Below the pieces are notes generated by a model, which was not told the origin of the DNA, made no database searches, and saw only the letters and a program-made list of their open reading frames with translations. A program made the translations under genes and the position numbers. A stretch of 64,000 bases of DNA from Ampelocalamus luodianensis (lineage: Eukaryota; Streptophyta; Magnoliopsida; Poales; Poaceae): contig CM070633.1 in NCBI GenBank assembly GCA_036346255.1, positions 8,618,001 through 8,682,000 on the forward strand. The letters run 5' to 3'. Positions 36,210 through 47,738 of this stretch are shown piece by piece (position 1 is the first letter of the stretch; the number at the start of each line of letters is the position of its first letter).

Positions 36210-38166
36210 ATGTCGTCGTCGTCGCCCGCTCCGACTCCCGCTGCAGCCGTAGGTAGTGACTCCGCGACCCCGGTCCCCTCCGCGTCGTCCGCCATCGACT
36301 TCCTCACGCTCTGCTACCGCCTCAAGGTGAGTGCTCACTGCTCCACCAATCCCTGCTTGCGGCTTTCGTTTATGCTTGTGAGGTTTGTGTCGTGTTGTGA
36401 TGTCTGGGGGTGTAGACGACCAAGAGGGCTGGGTGGGTGAGGCGCGGCGTGCAGGGCCCTGAGTCGGTGGCCGACCACATGTACCGCATGGGCGTCATGG
36501 CGCTCGTCGCCGCAGACCTCCCCGGCGTCGATCGCGACAGGTGTGTGAAACCCGGCCGTTTCCTCATCCTCTTGTTCGGTGGGATTTTCTTCTTCTAGGG
36601 TCATCCTTTGCTTGATGGATTTTAACCTTTTCTTGTTCTACAGGTGTGTGAAGATGGCGATTGTGCACGACATAGCCGAAGGTACTCCGCGATGAGTCTT
36701 TGTTTTGTTAGTTTTTGTTGGATTTTGCCGTTGATTGTATCAAACTGGGATTATGAATGTGATAGCCATCAGGTTTTTCAGCCTATGAGGGCGTTGGTAC
36801 AATAGCATTTCCTATTGTGTAAAATGAGCTATTTAGAAAGATTGGACATTTGGACTCATTCCAACCATTTTGATGCATCCCCAGCTATCGTTGGCGATAT
36901 CACCCCATCTGATGGTGTGCCCAAGGAAGAGAAGAGCCGCAGGGAGAAAGAAGCTTTGGGCCATATGTGTGGATTGCTTGGTGGAGGTTCAAGAGGTAAA
37001 TGTCGAAATATGTGAAAGCAAAACGTTTTTAATATTCTGTACCTTAGGAATGTTAGGCTGGTACCATTTCATCGATATAACTGATAATTATGAATGTGAT
37101 GATATAACTTCCTAGTGACTGTAAACACTATTCTAAGCCTGTCATCAAGATGATACGATAGCTCAGTTTAACACCTTAGTGGCTCCACTATGATTTTTCT
37201 GAATAATTTATTCAAGTAAATGCTAGGAATATCAATTCCATCTCTAGATGATACGATAGCTCAGTTTAACACCTTAGTGGCTCCACTATGATTTTTCTGA
37301 ATAATTTATTCAAGTCAATGCTAGGAATATCAATTCCATCTCTAAAGTTTGTTATCCTTTAAGCCAGATTCATCCTTCTGTTGCTATTGCTTAAATGGGC
37401 ATATTTTACCATCCAACATTTTTTTTTATCACTGCCATCGGAAAGCAGTTCAGAACATAGAGATCCACTGAGCAGCTTGTGTTCTCACACTCCAAAACAT
37501 AATGTAGAAAGTTATTGGACAACCTTTGAGACCATCCCTTGGTTAGATGCCTAAGGCAATATTTTGAAATTAAAAATGACACTGCCATTTGGAGAAACTA
37601 TACTTTATGCAAGATAAGGAATGTTTTCTGTAGATGACAGACTAATGAGTCATGGTATTGTTCTTTGCCCTTATAAATTTTTCAGAGCAAGGGTTGGACC
37701 TAGAAGAGTTCTTCCAATCAACAGCAGGTATGAGTGTCTTGTTTTTTTTTCTCCTTACATCAGATTCTGCTACTCAATTTCCTTGAGCATTCAGCAATCA
37801 TCATACTCAATTGAACACTTCATCTAAACTGTGTAGACTGTTCATTTGTTATTTTCACTCTTGCACATGGAAAAATATTTCTTTGAGATGATCTAAACTG
37901 TTGATCGCTGAATATATTAACGCCTGAGCGATTAATGTTGAAATTGAAACTAGCATATGCTAAGTGCTTTCTCAATTCTCATGAGTTGATATGTGCAGCT
38001 GTTAAATTTTCTCCTTGCACAGATCGTGTTTTCGTTGACACTGCATGAGCTTTCGAACACGTTGACAAAAACTATCCTTATTTGTCTGGTTAATTGCTTT
38101 GCAGGAAAATTTCAGACAGACATTGGAAAAACATGGGCAGCAGAGATCGCATCAAGAAGAAAGTGA
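36210..38166 (+). CDS. HDDC2: HDDC2-like HD-domain 5'-nucleotidase gene copy, six exons, one family exon missing
   Basis: Exons: 36210-36326, 36416-36540, 36644-36681, 36885-36995, 37686-37727 and 38105-38166, all with GT/AG borders. The 164-residue product follows the family: AIDFLTLCYRLKTTKRAGWVR at the N-terminus, ESVADHMYRMGVMAL (first histidine), IVHDIAEAIVGDITP (the HD pair), an EEKSRREKEALGHMCGLL stretch, QGLDLEEFFQSTAGKFQTDIG, and stop. In relatives an exon of about 40 codons, with ELW..YE and the DFDKVE aspartate that completes metal binding, lies between the fourth and fifth exons here; it is absent. Both borders are phase 1, so the frame stays open. The family removes phosphate from deoxynucleoside monophosphates. 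This copy probably lacks activity. Confidence 0.82.
37148..37343. repeat. 98-bp tandem duplication in the HDDC2-like gene intron
   Basis: AGATGATACGATAGCTCAG through to AATTCCATCTCT occurs at 37148-37245 and again at 37246-37343, nearly identical. It lies in the intron where the missing exon would be expected, close to the presumed deletion site. Confidence 0.85.
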
Positions 38167-39070
38167 AAATAACTGATCTAATGACAAGCCCTTTTGGCGC
38201 TTCCTTTTCACAGATCTCTATTGTTGAACTTCACTTTTACAGTCTTAGCTCTGAGACAAGTCGGACTCACAATATTTAAAGTTCCAGATCAGCCAGTCGT
38301 AGAGGTTAAAGAGTTATTTTTGATGTAGTTGCCCCTGTCAAGAGCCTGTTGCCGGTTCCACCAGGACAGTCCTAGGACTAGCCTCTTTGTGATGTAAAAT
38401 CAGTTAATTCATGAAGCACTGTACCAGTACAGTATCTCATGGTAATCAAGTTCCATCGTTTCAGTTGTTGCAATTTGTATGATTGTTTTCAGATAGATAA
38501 ATGGTGACCTCTGCTAGGCACTTCAATTCTTACAAACGTAAGTGCATTATTCGGGACTAGTACCAGGTCTGTGCCAACATGCTACGACAGGAGGTTGTAA
38601 TCCATCGTGAAGTGTAAATGCAATGTAACATGGCATTGTGTATAGATACAACGTATATACATTCACGTGGTCTAAATAAATTTAGGAGGAAAATTATATA
38701 ATTTGTGTATAAATACATAGAAGAAAGATACAAATACAATTAAACTATTACAACCAGGGGTAACATGGTCTATTTGCCTCTAATCCTTCCTCATATGGTT
38801 TTTGGAGCCAACCTACCAACCAAACGCTTTCAACAGGCAGCTCCAGATTCTCAGAGAAGTGGATTCTCAGAGAATCAGGAGCAGAATCTGAAAAATAAGA
38901 ATCTGGAGCTCTACCAAACAGGGCCTTACTTTTCTTCAGAATATGATTCCTACTTCAATTTGGAGGAGGACTAAGGACCATATAAATCTATGAGGGGTGG
39001 TTACAGAGAACCCAAGCCACAAACCAATTCATCCAAAGCAAGAGGCGCACGAGATGATTAGAGAATAAAT

Positions 39071-39075
39071 TACTC
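39071..39075. repeat. Left flank of solo LTR G1 (TACTC)
   Basis: TACTC before TGTAATATCC corresponds to TCCTC at 41255-41259, a 5-bp target duplication with one change. Confidence 0.6.
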
Positions 39076-41254
39076 TGTAATATCCTGAATCTCATTAGAG
39101 GGATTAAATGAAGTAGAGAGAGAATGAAAGAAATTAATCAGGAGAAATTCAGAAAAAATTGCGGAAACTTGGGCCATAGACTTTCGGCCCACGGCGTCTC
39201 GGCCTAAGAGGGGGCCGTCCATACGAGGATCGAGGGGGGCCTAACCCTAGCCGCCACCCCCGCCTCCCCTTGTTGCGCCCCTCCCTGTCTCCCTGCGCCT
39301 CCACCCCTCCCTGCCGCCTCCATTCCTCCCCCTTGTCACCCTCGCTACAGCACCTCCCCTTGCTGCCGGCTAGAAAAGAGAAGGACCAAAGGGGAGTCGG
39401 CCAGCAAGAGGAAAGGAGAAGGAAGGAGGTAGGGAGAAGAAGAAAAGAGGGGAGAAAGAGGAGGATTTTGCGGGTTTTTCATGATTATCTTCAAGTTCTT
39501 CAAAGGTAACATCTGTTAATCCCTAGAATTACCATGGATTAGTCATTGTACGATTCATATATTGTTTTGTCCAATGGAAGATTAGTTTTCAGTATGCCCT
39601 AGTTCATCGAGTTTCGACATAGAACCTTGCAGGGGCAATTAGAGGTATTTAGGCTCGTATTTAGAGTTTCATCCAATTATAAAGGTTGCAGATAACTTTG
39701 TTAGCTTTCTAGAAAGGTTAAGAACACTAGATTTAGAGTAGCAAGAGAAACACAACGGCCTCAGGAAGGTCGCTGTCCAGAAATCGGATGTCATTGACAA
39801 ATGTCGTGTAGATGGACAGTTTTCACCTAGTAAATCAAGGAATTAAATTTTGGTGATATCTTTAATAAGCTAGTAAATTTTTAGTAGTTTCCAGAAGTGG
39901 TATCGTTCATATCTTTTTAAGTTTTAGAAATAAAGATATGAAATTATGAAGCGGTCTGTCCTGGCAGATTCCGAGATAGTCTTCGGGGAAGAAAACGGGG
40001 GACAAAATGGTAGAATCAGAAATTCGTCATAATTAGGAAGTTTTAGGCAATTTCATGATGATTCTAGAAAGTATTGGTTTATTAGATTTGGTTTTTACTA
40101 CTAGGACAGTGGGTAGTGTGTTCGGTAGATTGGGTTAAATTTGTCATTTTGGCGTTGACATGCGAGGGCGATTAGTGTAATGTTTTGGTGCTATCATGAT
40201 GTGATCTTGAGATTTTTTTCGAATTATTTGTTCAGGGAGTGTAGCCTCTAGTTCCATACCACCGCCTCGCTATCCAGCTGCGAGGGGGATAAAGAGGCAA
40301 GTGCATGGTAGGCAGTGATCGATGGTTGATCGTTGTATTCCTTATCACTCATTACCATTATGTTGTTTATACTATTACCTTGTTTAATTGCAGCAATATG
40401 AATGGTTATGATATTAGTCGTATTGATGAAGTCATAAATGTTAGATAATAAAATTATTGATGAACTTATGTTAAACTGTGCATTCATAAACATCATTGCA
40501 TAAAGAGAAGTTGATCATGGTGATCACATATCTACCTCACTAGTAGAGACTCCACGGGAGTGGAGAGGTCCCCGGTCCTTTTAGGACAGGCTTGATGAAA
40601 GGTTGAACATTGTCACGAGTGTTCACTCATGCTATACCAGAATACGCGATGAAATGAGCATATGGACATGTAGTGTAGAGATACATTGCATTTAATGAAA
40701 AGAGAAATTAAGACTTGAGTATGAGAAGAAAGAGGAGTAAATAGTTGATGTTGATGATGATATTGTTTATGGTTGAATTAATCATTGTTTATTGTTTATT
40801 ATTGTGCTTGATAAGTCGTGGACTTACTCTTGCTCTATTGTTGTTTTTAGGTGACCGTTGATGACATTTCACCTGGGAAGGGCTAGCGCACTTGGAACCA
40901 TAGCATACACTCAAATACTTGATTCATTGGTCATGAGGAACATTTTTTAGAGTGTGAAGATTTATATTTGGGACTTGATAGTATTGAATAACTTTAGATG
41001 ATAGGTTGGAGTTGATTATTCATTCACTAGATTTTATTCAATTGGTTTTGTGTTGATCTTGGATTATTATCTTGCTATGCTTCCTAGAGATTAATTATCT
41101 ATGATTTCTATATCATTATGCTTGTTTTAATGTGACCCGTGGATGAGTTTTAGCGTTGAGATGCTTGCTGTAATTTATTGTTAGCTGTTGTTAAAATTGA
41201 TAATTAGTGTAGTTTAGTAGTATTCCGGGCGCCGTATTGGGCCGTGGTGTTACA
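39076..41254 (+). mobile_element. Solo LTR G1 (family with TGTAATATCC...GTGTTACA ends)
   Basis: It starts TGTAATATCCTGAATC and ends GGTGGTGTTACA. It shares long blocks with 45385-51428, for example GTAGAGACTCYACGRGAGTGGA and AAGTCGTGGA.TYACYCTTGCT. No primer-binding site or coding domain lies between its ends, so it is a 2.18-kb solo LTR. ORFs at 39270-39509 are GC-rich LTR sequence, not a gene. Confidence 0.8.
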
Positions 41255-41725
41255 TCCTCATTACATTAGATTCTTGTATAGGGTAAAGATTCCATGGTCT
41301 TGAAATGTTCGAGATAGTTATGAGAGAGCAACAATCTCTTGTAATCTTTTGATATTATGCTTAAGAAATTTGCGGTCGGGTCCACCAAATTTTTTATCTC
41401 TTGTTGTGATAATTTCGACGTCATTATTTTGGTTCTCTCTACGAGATTCCTCTACTTCATTCTTGATACCGTGCACACTCGTGTCGTATCTCGCAACTCT
41501 GATCTGATGTGATGGCTACTATGCATAAGGAGCGGTATCAGAGTATAACAAGTGGTATTACAGCCAAAGCCAGATTAATCTGATTTGTGGGAAGGTCGGC
41601 AAAGTGTCAGGTGGCATAAAATTAAGATCGATGTTGATGATGTGTAGTCAATTAGAGAAATTTTGACGGCGGAGAAAATTTCAGTGTTGTAATGTGTGGT
41701 GAAGGATGTCTTTTTCTAGCAAGGG
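41255..41725 (+). other. Possible copia-type LTR end and primer-binding region
   Basis: The segment contains GGTATCAGAG at 41534-41543, which resembles the Met-tRNA primer-binding site. It is followed after about 180 bp by a gag remnant. The LTR itself could not be delimited. Confidence 0.4.
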
Positions 41726-42395
41726 ATGATTGATGCTCTTGAAGTAGACAAACAAGAAAAAATATTCGTTGAAGAATGGAAGGTGATGGAGATGAAGGTT
41801 GTCAATACAATCCGTCTATGTCTCTCCTTTGAGGCAAAGTACTCGGTTATCAAAGAAAATTCGCAGAAGAAATTATGGAGTGACTTAGAAGATTTGTAAT
41901 ATGGAAAAGTCAATAATAACCGGTGGGTCTTGAAGCCGTAGTTGTATAGGTTGTGCATGTAGGAAAACACATAGTTTGTTGACCATCTCAATGTATTCAA
42001 CAAGATTATCACACAACTAACTAGTGTGGGTGAGAAAATTGAGGAGAATAACAAGGTCGCCATTTTGGTTTCAATGCTACCACTATCATGGGAGCAATTG
42101 GTGATGAATATTCTTGTCAAAAAAGCACTCTCAACTTCAATGAGGCAGTTGCATATCTATTGGAGCTAGAGTTTTGTGGATTCCATGTTGTTCGTAACTT
42201 CACAGAGGTTGATGTGAAAAATACGATATGGGTCCCTGATTTAAACTTGCTGAAGGATGGCAAGGGCCGTAAGCGACTCGTCGTATTCGAAACAAACATG
42301 GATGAGTTTGAAGTCGGAGGCCTTGTGAAGAGGTGTATTATTTGCAGAGATTACGGGCATAGGAAGAACAAGTGCATGAGCATAACGGGTTAGGT
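41726..42395 (+). pseudogene. Copia-type gag remnant with zinc knuckle
   Basis: The plus strand reads MIDALEVDKQEKIFVEEWK. It then has a K-K-L-W-S-D-L-E block, a stop-riddled LYRL region, DHLNVFNKIITQLTSVGEKI, and VAILVSMLPLSWEQLV. This is the order of the Ty1/copia gag domain. A CCHC zinc knuckle follows at 42334-42375 (CIICRDYGHRKNKC). At least four stops and a frameshift show that it is dead. No protease, integrase or RT follows. Confidence 0.72.
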
Positions 42396-44305
42396 GAAGG
42401 TCACGATGGCACAGCTAGTGGTGGTCTTGGGAGAGGCTGTTGAGGAGGTCATGAAGGGCAACATGTTGCAAATCACGAAGCTGGAATTGCCACCCGATAT
42501 AGTTTGTGCTCATGTCAATAGTGCTTTGTTCCTATCTTTGTGGTCAATTTGTGCAATCCATTTCATAGTTGTATACCGTTTGTTGTGACCTACTTTTACT
42601 TTAAACAATGTTACTACTTAACTCGATATGCAATAATCCCGATTTGTGTTTGTTGTATCCTCTTTATGCTAAGTCGTACTAATTTTGCGATCAGCAAACT
42701 CCAGCTTTTTTACACTAACAATTATTCACAAACAACTCTTCCAACTATTTAATTTCATAAAATTAAAGCTAAGTTTATTAAAATTATTTCTTAAAACTAT
42801 GCTCAGTTGTCAGCCTAATTTGCGACTGGTTTCAGTCGTGTTTTGGCTCGACGACTGTGCCCAGCACGGGCCTCAATCATGCCACCAGCTTGCGACTGAG
42901 ACACGTGGTAGACCAAGGCCTCAGTGGCGGTTTGGTCGCATGGCTAGACCTCTCCCATCACCTAATTGTCGGCCACCGCACGATTGAGCCTCTCCCCTCA
43001 TGAAGTTTGATTACCTTTCATTAAGACATAAGATCATTGGATCTTTGCTATGAGTAGCCCCTACTTATTCAATTATGTGATTAAGTAACATTTAAGGTGA
43101 AACTAAAAAGCCTATGAGTTAATTTGTGGCACGTGAACCCATCTTATGTAATATCTAGATTATATTTTATTTCCAAATTTTCAAGCTAGTATTGAGTCTA
43201 ATTTTGTACCGCATAAGTACATTATATTTCATCTCTCCGCATGTTTAGACATTGATCAAGCACTTCTTCCTTGTCTCTAGCTTCTATTGCACCGCCCATG
43301 ACTCGGTGTAGCGTGCATATGCATCGAACTCCACCAACCTCAAGTTATCATCCATCATGCTCATGATTTATATTCTATTTCATTTTTGACATAAAAATTT
43401 TTCTCCTAAGAAAACTTTTATTTTTTGTAAATAGCTTAAAGCGTCTATATCGTGTTAGGATGATAACAAATTCATGTCTGTCTCGAGGTATCGGCACCCC
43501 TTTGGTCCAATCCTGGCTCTACCCCTGGCCTGAAATGTGTGATGCCGATGAGGCTCACATCTTGCTACTGTTTTTTGTTCTTTAATTTTTCTGTTATTGT
43601 AAGAACCTATAATGTTTCTCGTTTCCTTAATGAAACTGGTAGGGAAGCCTGGCCTCCTTCCTTAGACTAAAACAAAATCAACACCATTATTTTCAAAAAA
43701 TGATATATACAGAGTGTTGTTTTGCAATTTGATGTGCCATCTACAACGTTTTCTGTCCTCAATGTCATTTCCCATGGTGCATCCTCCAGCAGTGTTAGGG
43801 AGTCTATTCCCACAAACAAATGATAAATAAAGGGAAAATTGCAATCCCCAACTGCCCCCAGCTCCCGATGCCCCAAAACAAGTAATAGTGGTTTAGTAAA
43901 AATAAACTATCTATTATTTTCTTCTAATTACCTTCTTACATGTTTTTTTTTCCATTTTAAGTACCCCTATTGTTATTACTTCATCAATATCAATGAAATT
44001 GGATTGAGATTTAGCCTTCGTGATGATGAATATTTTTGTTTGCAAGTAATCAATTTTCCTTGAATAGTTAATCTTCACAAATTCTGGGTGACGTGTTTAA
44101 CAACAAATGGGTAACTTGTGTCAAATCCACTAAATGGAAATGATAGGAGGGTGCTAAGCCAGCGTGCCAATGACTGTTGGGTTTAACTTCGGTTGTCATT
44201 TGCCATTATATGTTGAAAGATAACTGTGGAATAAATGGTGTTAATTTTTTAGGGAAAATAAATGAGGTTAATTGGGAATCAATAGACATTTATAAACGTG
44301 CTTAC
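42396..44305. other. Intron stretch, mostly unclassified
   Basis: GC-richer sequence around 42810-42990 contains repeated TTGCGACTG/CAGTCG pieces, suggesting a small foldback element. Near 43590-43650 the text TTCTCGTTTCCTTAATGAAA and the run-in to GCCTGGCC resemble a LINE 3' end. Neither can be delimited. I support no gene. Confidence 0.35.
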
Positions 44306-44573
44306 CGATGTCACCAGCCAACACGCATTGGTGCAGAACAGTGCCATGAGTGGAGATAGAGGGCAGTTGCAACCCCTGGTCAACGATCTTCTTGACGACA
44401 TGGGTAAGACCGTGACTAATAGCGATGATGAGCGGTGATTGCATTTCGGCGTTCAACGTGTGGCCGCATCTTGGGTTGGCCTCTAACAGCTTCAGCGCAA
44501 CGTGCGACATTTTGTGTAACACTGCCTCGTGCAATGGGGTGTTACCTGTTCTGTTTGCCACAGCTATAGGCCC
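44306..44573 (-). CDS. Ankyrin/PGG gene, second visible exon (ankyrin repeats)
   Basis: The exon starts after CTGTCTGCAG and ends at a donor (GACATCG before GTAAGC). It is 268 nt, phase 0 in and one base over out. It encodes NRTGNTPLHEAVLHKMSHVA, then NAEMQSPLIIAISHGLTHVV and a THGTVLHQCVLAGD unit, that is, two full ankyrin repeats and the start of a third. Its first repeat closely resembles that of the exon at 57080-56766. Splice phases link cleanly to both neighbours across introns of 12.2 and 9.1 kb. Confidence 0.9.
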
Positions 44574-45384
44574 CTGCAGACAGGTAGTACATTACTCAGT
44601 ACAACGCCCAACAAAATTTGTTGTTGGATGATGAATGCAGAACATCACAGAAAGCACATTTCTACCATACATGCATGAGAGTTTCTTGTGAATATTTTGT
44701 TATAGGTGTAATATTATCTGCATCACTGAAAGTTCAAATAGATGATCAAATCCTCTGTGATGTTCTCCGCATCATCACAGAATGTTACAAATCCGTAACA
44801 AAATACATTTTCAAGGATATGCTCGTGTAATCGTTTCATAACGTTACGTATCAGATTTATCATGAAAAGGTGTTATCTTTGGTGACGAAATGGTCACATT
44901 TGTCACGAATGAAGCATCTGTGAAGAATTTAGTTGAAACATCATTGATCATTGAACTAGCATGGGAAAAAAATGAAAGATGCGTAGTAATTTCACTAAAC
45001 CAACGTGGCAACAGTTTCACAAAAATAAAGATGAAATAGTAGGTTAGATAAATCACCGTTCTAGTAAGGATAACTAAATGCTTGAAATTTGGGTGCCGAC
45101 GATCTTCCTATGTGATATTGATGAGGATGATTTTAGACAAATCATCATATAGCTATGTTGCCAACTGAGCTTTATGATAGTGCCAAAAAAATCATCATGA
45201 AAAGTCCATATATGTGGTAATAATAACATTGACCACAACGGTTTGTTCTAGTGACAATTCAAATCTTACAAAGACCAAACTATTCGAAACGACAATGATG
45301 ATTGTACGGGGTGCGATTGGTTCATTGATGATTGAATTGTGTTGTGAGGGAAAACTTTCCCATCCGATTAACCGGATTTCTTGG
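44574..45384. other. Intron stretch, no gene seen
   Basis: AT-rich sequence with repeated GATGATTT/ATCATCA words at 44740-45300. This is perhaps a degraded transposon, but no ends were found. Confidence 0.4.
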
Positions 45385-46794
45385 TGTAATATCCTATTTA
45401 ATTAAATAAGTAATTGAGGAATTAGAAGAGACAATCAAGAGTTAAGTTCTGAAATTTAGAAGTGTTTAAGGAGAGTTGTGGGCCGTTGGCCCATAACCCA
45501 AGTAGGAGAAGCCGACCTTTTGGCCTAGGGCCCATTAATGGCCCGACTTCAAAAGGGGAAGGGGGGAGCCGCCCTTGGGCACCCCCTGCCATGCACCCTT
45601 CCCTGCTGCCTCGCGTGGTGCTCTTGCTACCGCCGCCAAGCAAGGAGAGGAGGTGCTAATCCAGCAAGGTGAAAGGAAGGAGAAGGGAGGGAAGGGGAGA
45701 GGAAAAGTCAGGGTGTCATAGTCATTGTCGTTTTCTTCGTGGGTAACATTATGGTAGTCCTTAGTTTAATCCTAGAATAGATATTATTCATGTTGTAGAT
45801 TGATTTGATCATGGGAGGTCGAGATTTTGGGAAGCCCTAGTTCGTCGAACTGTGCTGCAGAACCTTGTGAGAGGAATTAGGGGTATCTTCTGTGAGAACC
45901 AGGATTTCGTCAGGCTAGGAAAATTGTAGGAAATTTAAGTAGCTTTCCCTGAAGATCTAGATAATTAGTTTAGGAGTTTTGAGTAAAACGATATGGCATC
46001 GGGATGTTGTTCAGAAATCCACTGTCAATGAGAGCATTTGTTTAGATGGGTTAATTACATATAGTAGATGGACTAATTTAACTGTGGTCATAACTAAACT
46101 AAGCTAGACATTTCTTAGTAGATTCTAGAAATACCATTGTTTACTATTTTTCATATTGTAGAAAAATAGATACAAAAATATGAAGGGGACTGTTATGACA
46201 GTTTCTAGTTTAATATTCGGGGTTGGAAACGGAAACCTAAACGAAAAATTCAGAAGTTTTGCATAACTAGAATGTTATAGGAATTTTCATGGGGTTTCCA
46301 GAAAGAATATGTTTTACTATGTTTGGAGTTCAAAGAAGGGAGTTATGGTCGTTTGACCACTGGGACAATGGGTAGTTTATCCGGTGAAGTTGAGTTAGGA
46401 GTATCGGTTTTGCGTGTAGGTACGATTGTATTTTTTTTTTATGCTTTTGGTACTGTGGTGGCGTATTTTGAATGTATTATTGATTGTCTATTCAGGGAGC
46501 ATTGCCTCAAGCACACTGCCACCATTTCATCACCCGGTTTCTAAAGGATAAGAGGGAAGTGTATGGTAGAACGATGAACAGTAGTTTGGTTGCTTTTTCT
46601 TTATTATACATTGGCATGGTGTTTATTTATGCTGTGATATGCTTATTCACACACTCTGAGAATGTTTATGATATTGCTAATGATGATGTTGATGGACTTG
46701 CCATGATGATGAGTACAACGATAATGGATAAGTTGATGAATAACGAGTTTAAATTGTATTCTTACATCATGTGCACCATCATTGCATAAAGGAT

Positions 46795-46797
46795 AAT
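46795..46797. repeat. Left target-site duplication of the F-box-carrying CACTA element (AAT)
   Basis: AAT precedes CACTACTAC and is repeated at 50714-50716. Confidence 0.8.
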
Positions 46798-47738
46798 CAC
46801 TACTACAAAAAGACTAATACTGGATGCCTCATCACAAACGGTTGACCAAAACTGTCTGTATTAAATACAATCACATACGGTTTTGGTTTAACGACTGTAT
46901 GTGTTATTAGTTGCGTTAAAAACCATCTGTGAAGATGTAATATCACATACAGTTCCCGTTGAAGATCGTTTGTGAAGTATTACAGACGGTTCATAAACAT
47001 GAACCATCTATGATATTACTAAATTCACTGACGGTTATTTATTGGAACCATCTGTAATTAGAAACAACTGGTTATAGTCGATTCTGATGGCCTGATCGTA
47101 GGGATATGATCTTCTACCAATTTCTTGAAGACTTCAAATCCATAGACTAAACTGGTCGACTTTCCTACCTCCTTATATAATTTCTAGAAAGGTATGGAGA
47201 TGAGAACTTTAAGAAGAAATGGAAGTAAGAAAAGATGGGATTGTGAGTGATTTTAGAAAAGATGGGATTGTGAGTGGTTTTTTCTTAGTTCTGCCCTTCG
47301 ATCTGATGTTTATTTATAGGACAACAACTTGTGGCAAGATTAACGAATAAAGACGAAAGTCCAACAGATAGGATTTATTAGAATCTGCTCCTAATTAATA
47401 AATCGTTGGTAACCAAATCATCACCGTCTTTTCGGGAATTGTTTTTTCATAAATACGGTTGACGCTCATTTTCCTATCTTTATAGCTGAAAGACTCATCA
47501 CATACGATTTTTAACAAGAGCCGTCTGTGATGATGTCATCACATACAATTTTTAATAAGAACCGTCTGTGATAATTCAATATTTCGACTCCCACGCGATG
47601 CGTCTCTTCGTCTCATGTGCCGACGGACAATGTGTCTCTTCGTCTCGCACTTCAACGTTACGATGCGTCTCTTCAATGTTTTATAAGAATGATCATCGTG
47701 CGCCATGGTGAGCATGTATGGTATTGAATACATATGCC

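Larger units (their letters stand above)
35663..38925 (+). mobile_element. Probable Pack-type PIF/Harbinger-like element carrying an HDDC2-like gene
   Basis: The 14-bp terminal inverted repeat GGCCCTGTTTGGTA is perfect at both ends, and both ends continue with AGATTCT-rich sequence. TTA is duplicated outside. The 3263-bp interior contains one spliced gene and no transposase. It sits in an intron of the ankyrin gene, on the opposite strand. The alternative is two separate MITEs of one family flanking the gene. The inverted orientation and matching TTA argue against it but do not exclude it. Confidence 0.65.

Noticed and set aside
35795..36307. 170-codon minus-strand ORF
   Set aside because: It is antisense to the GC-rich 5' region and first exon of the HDDC2-like gene.
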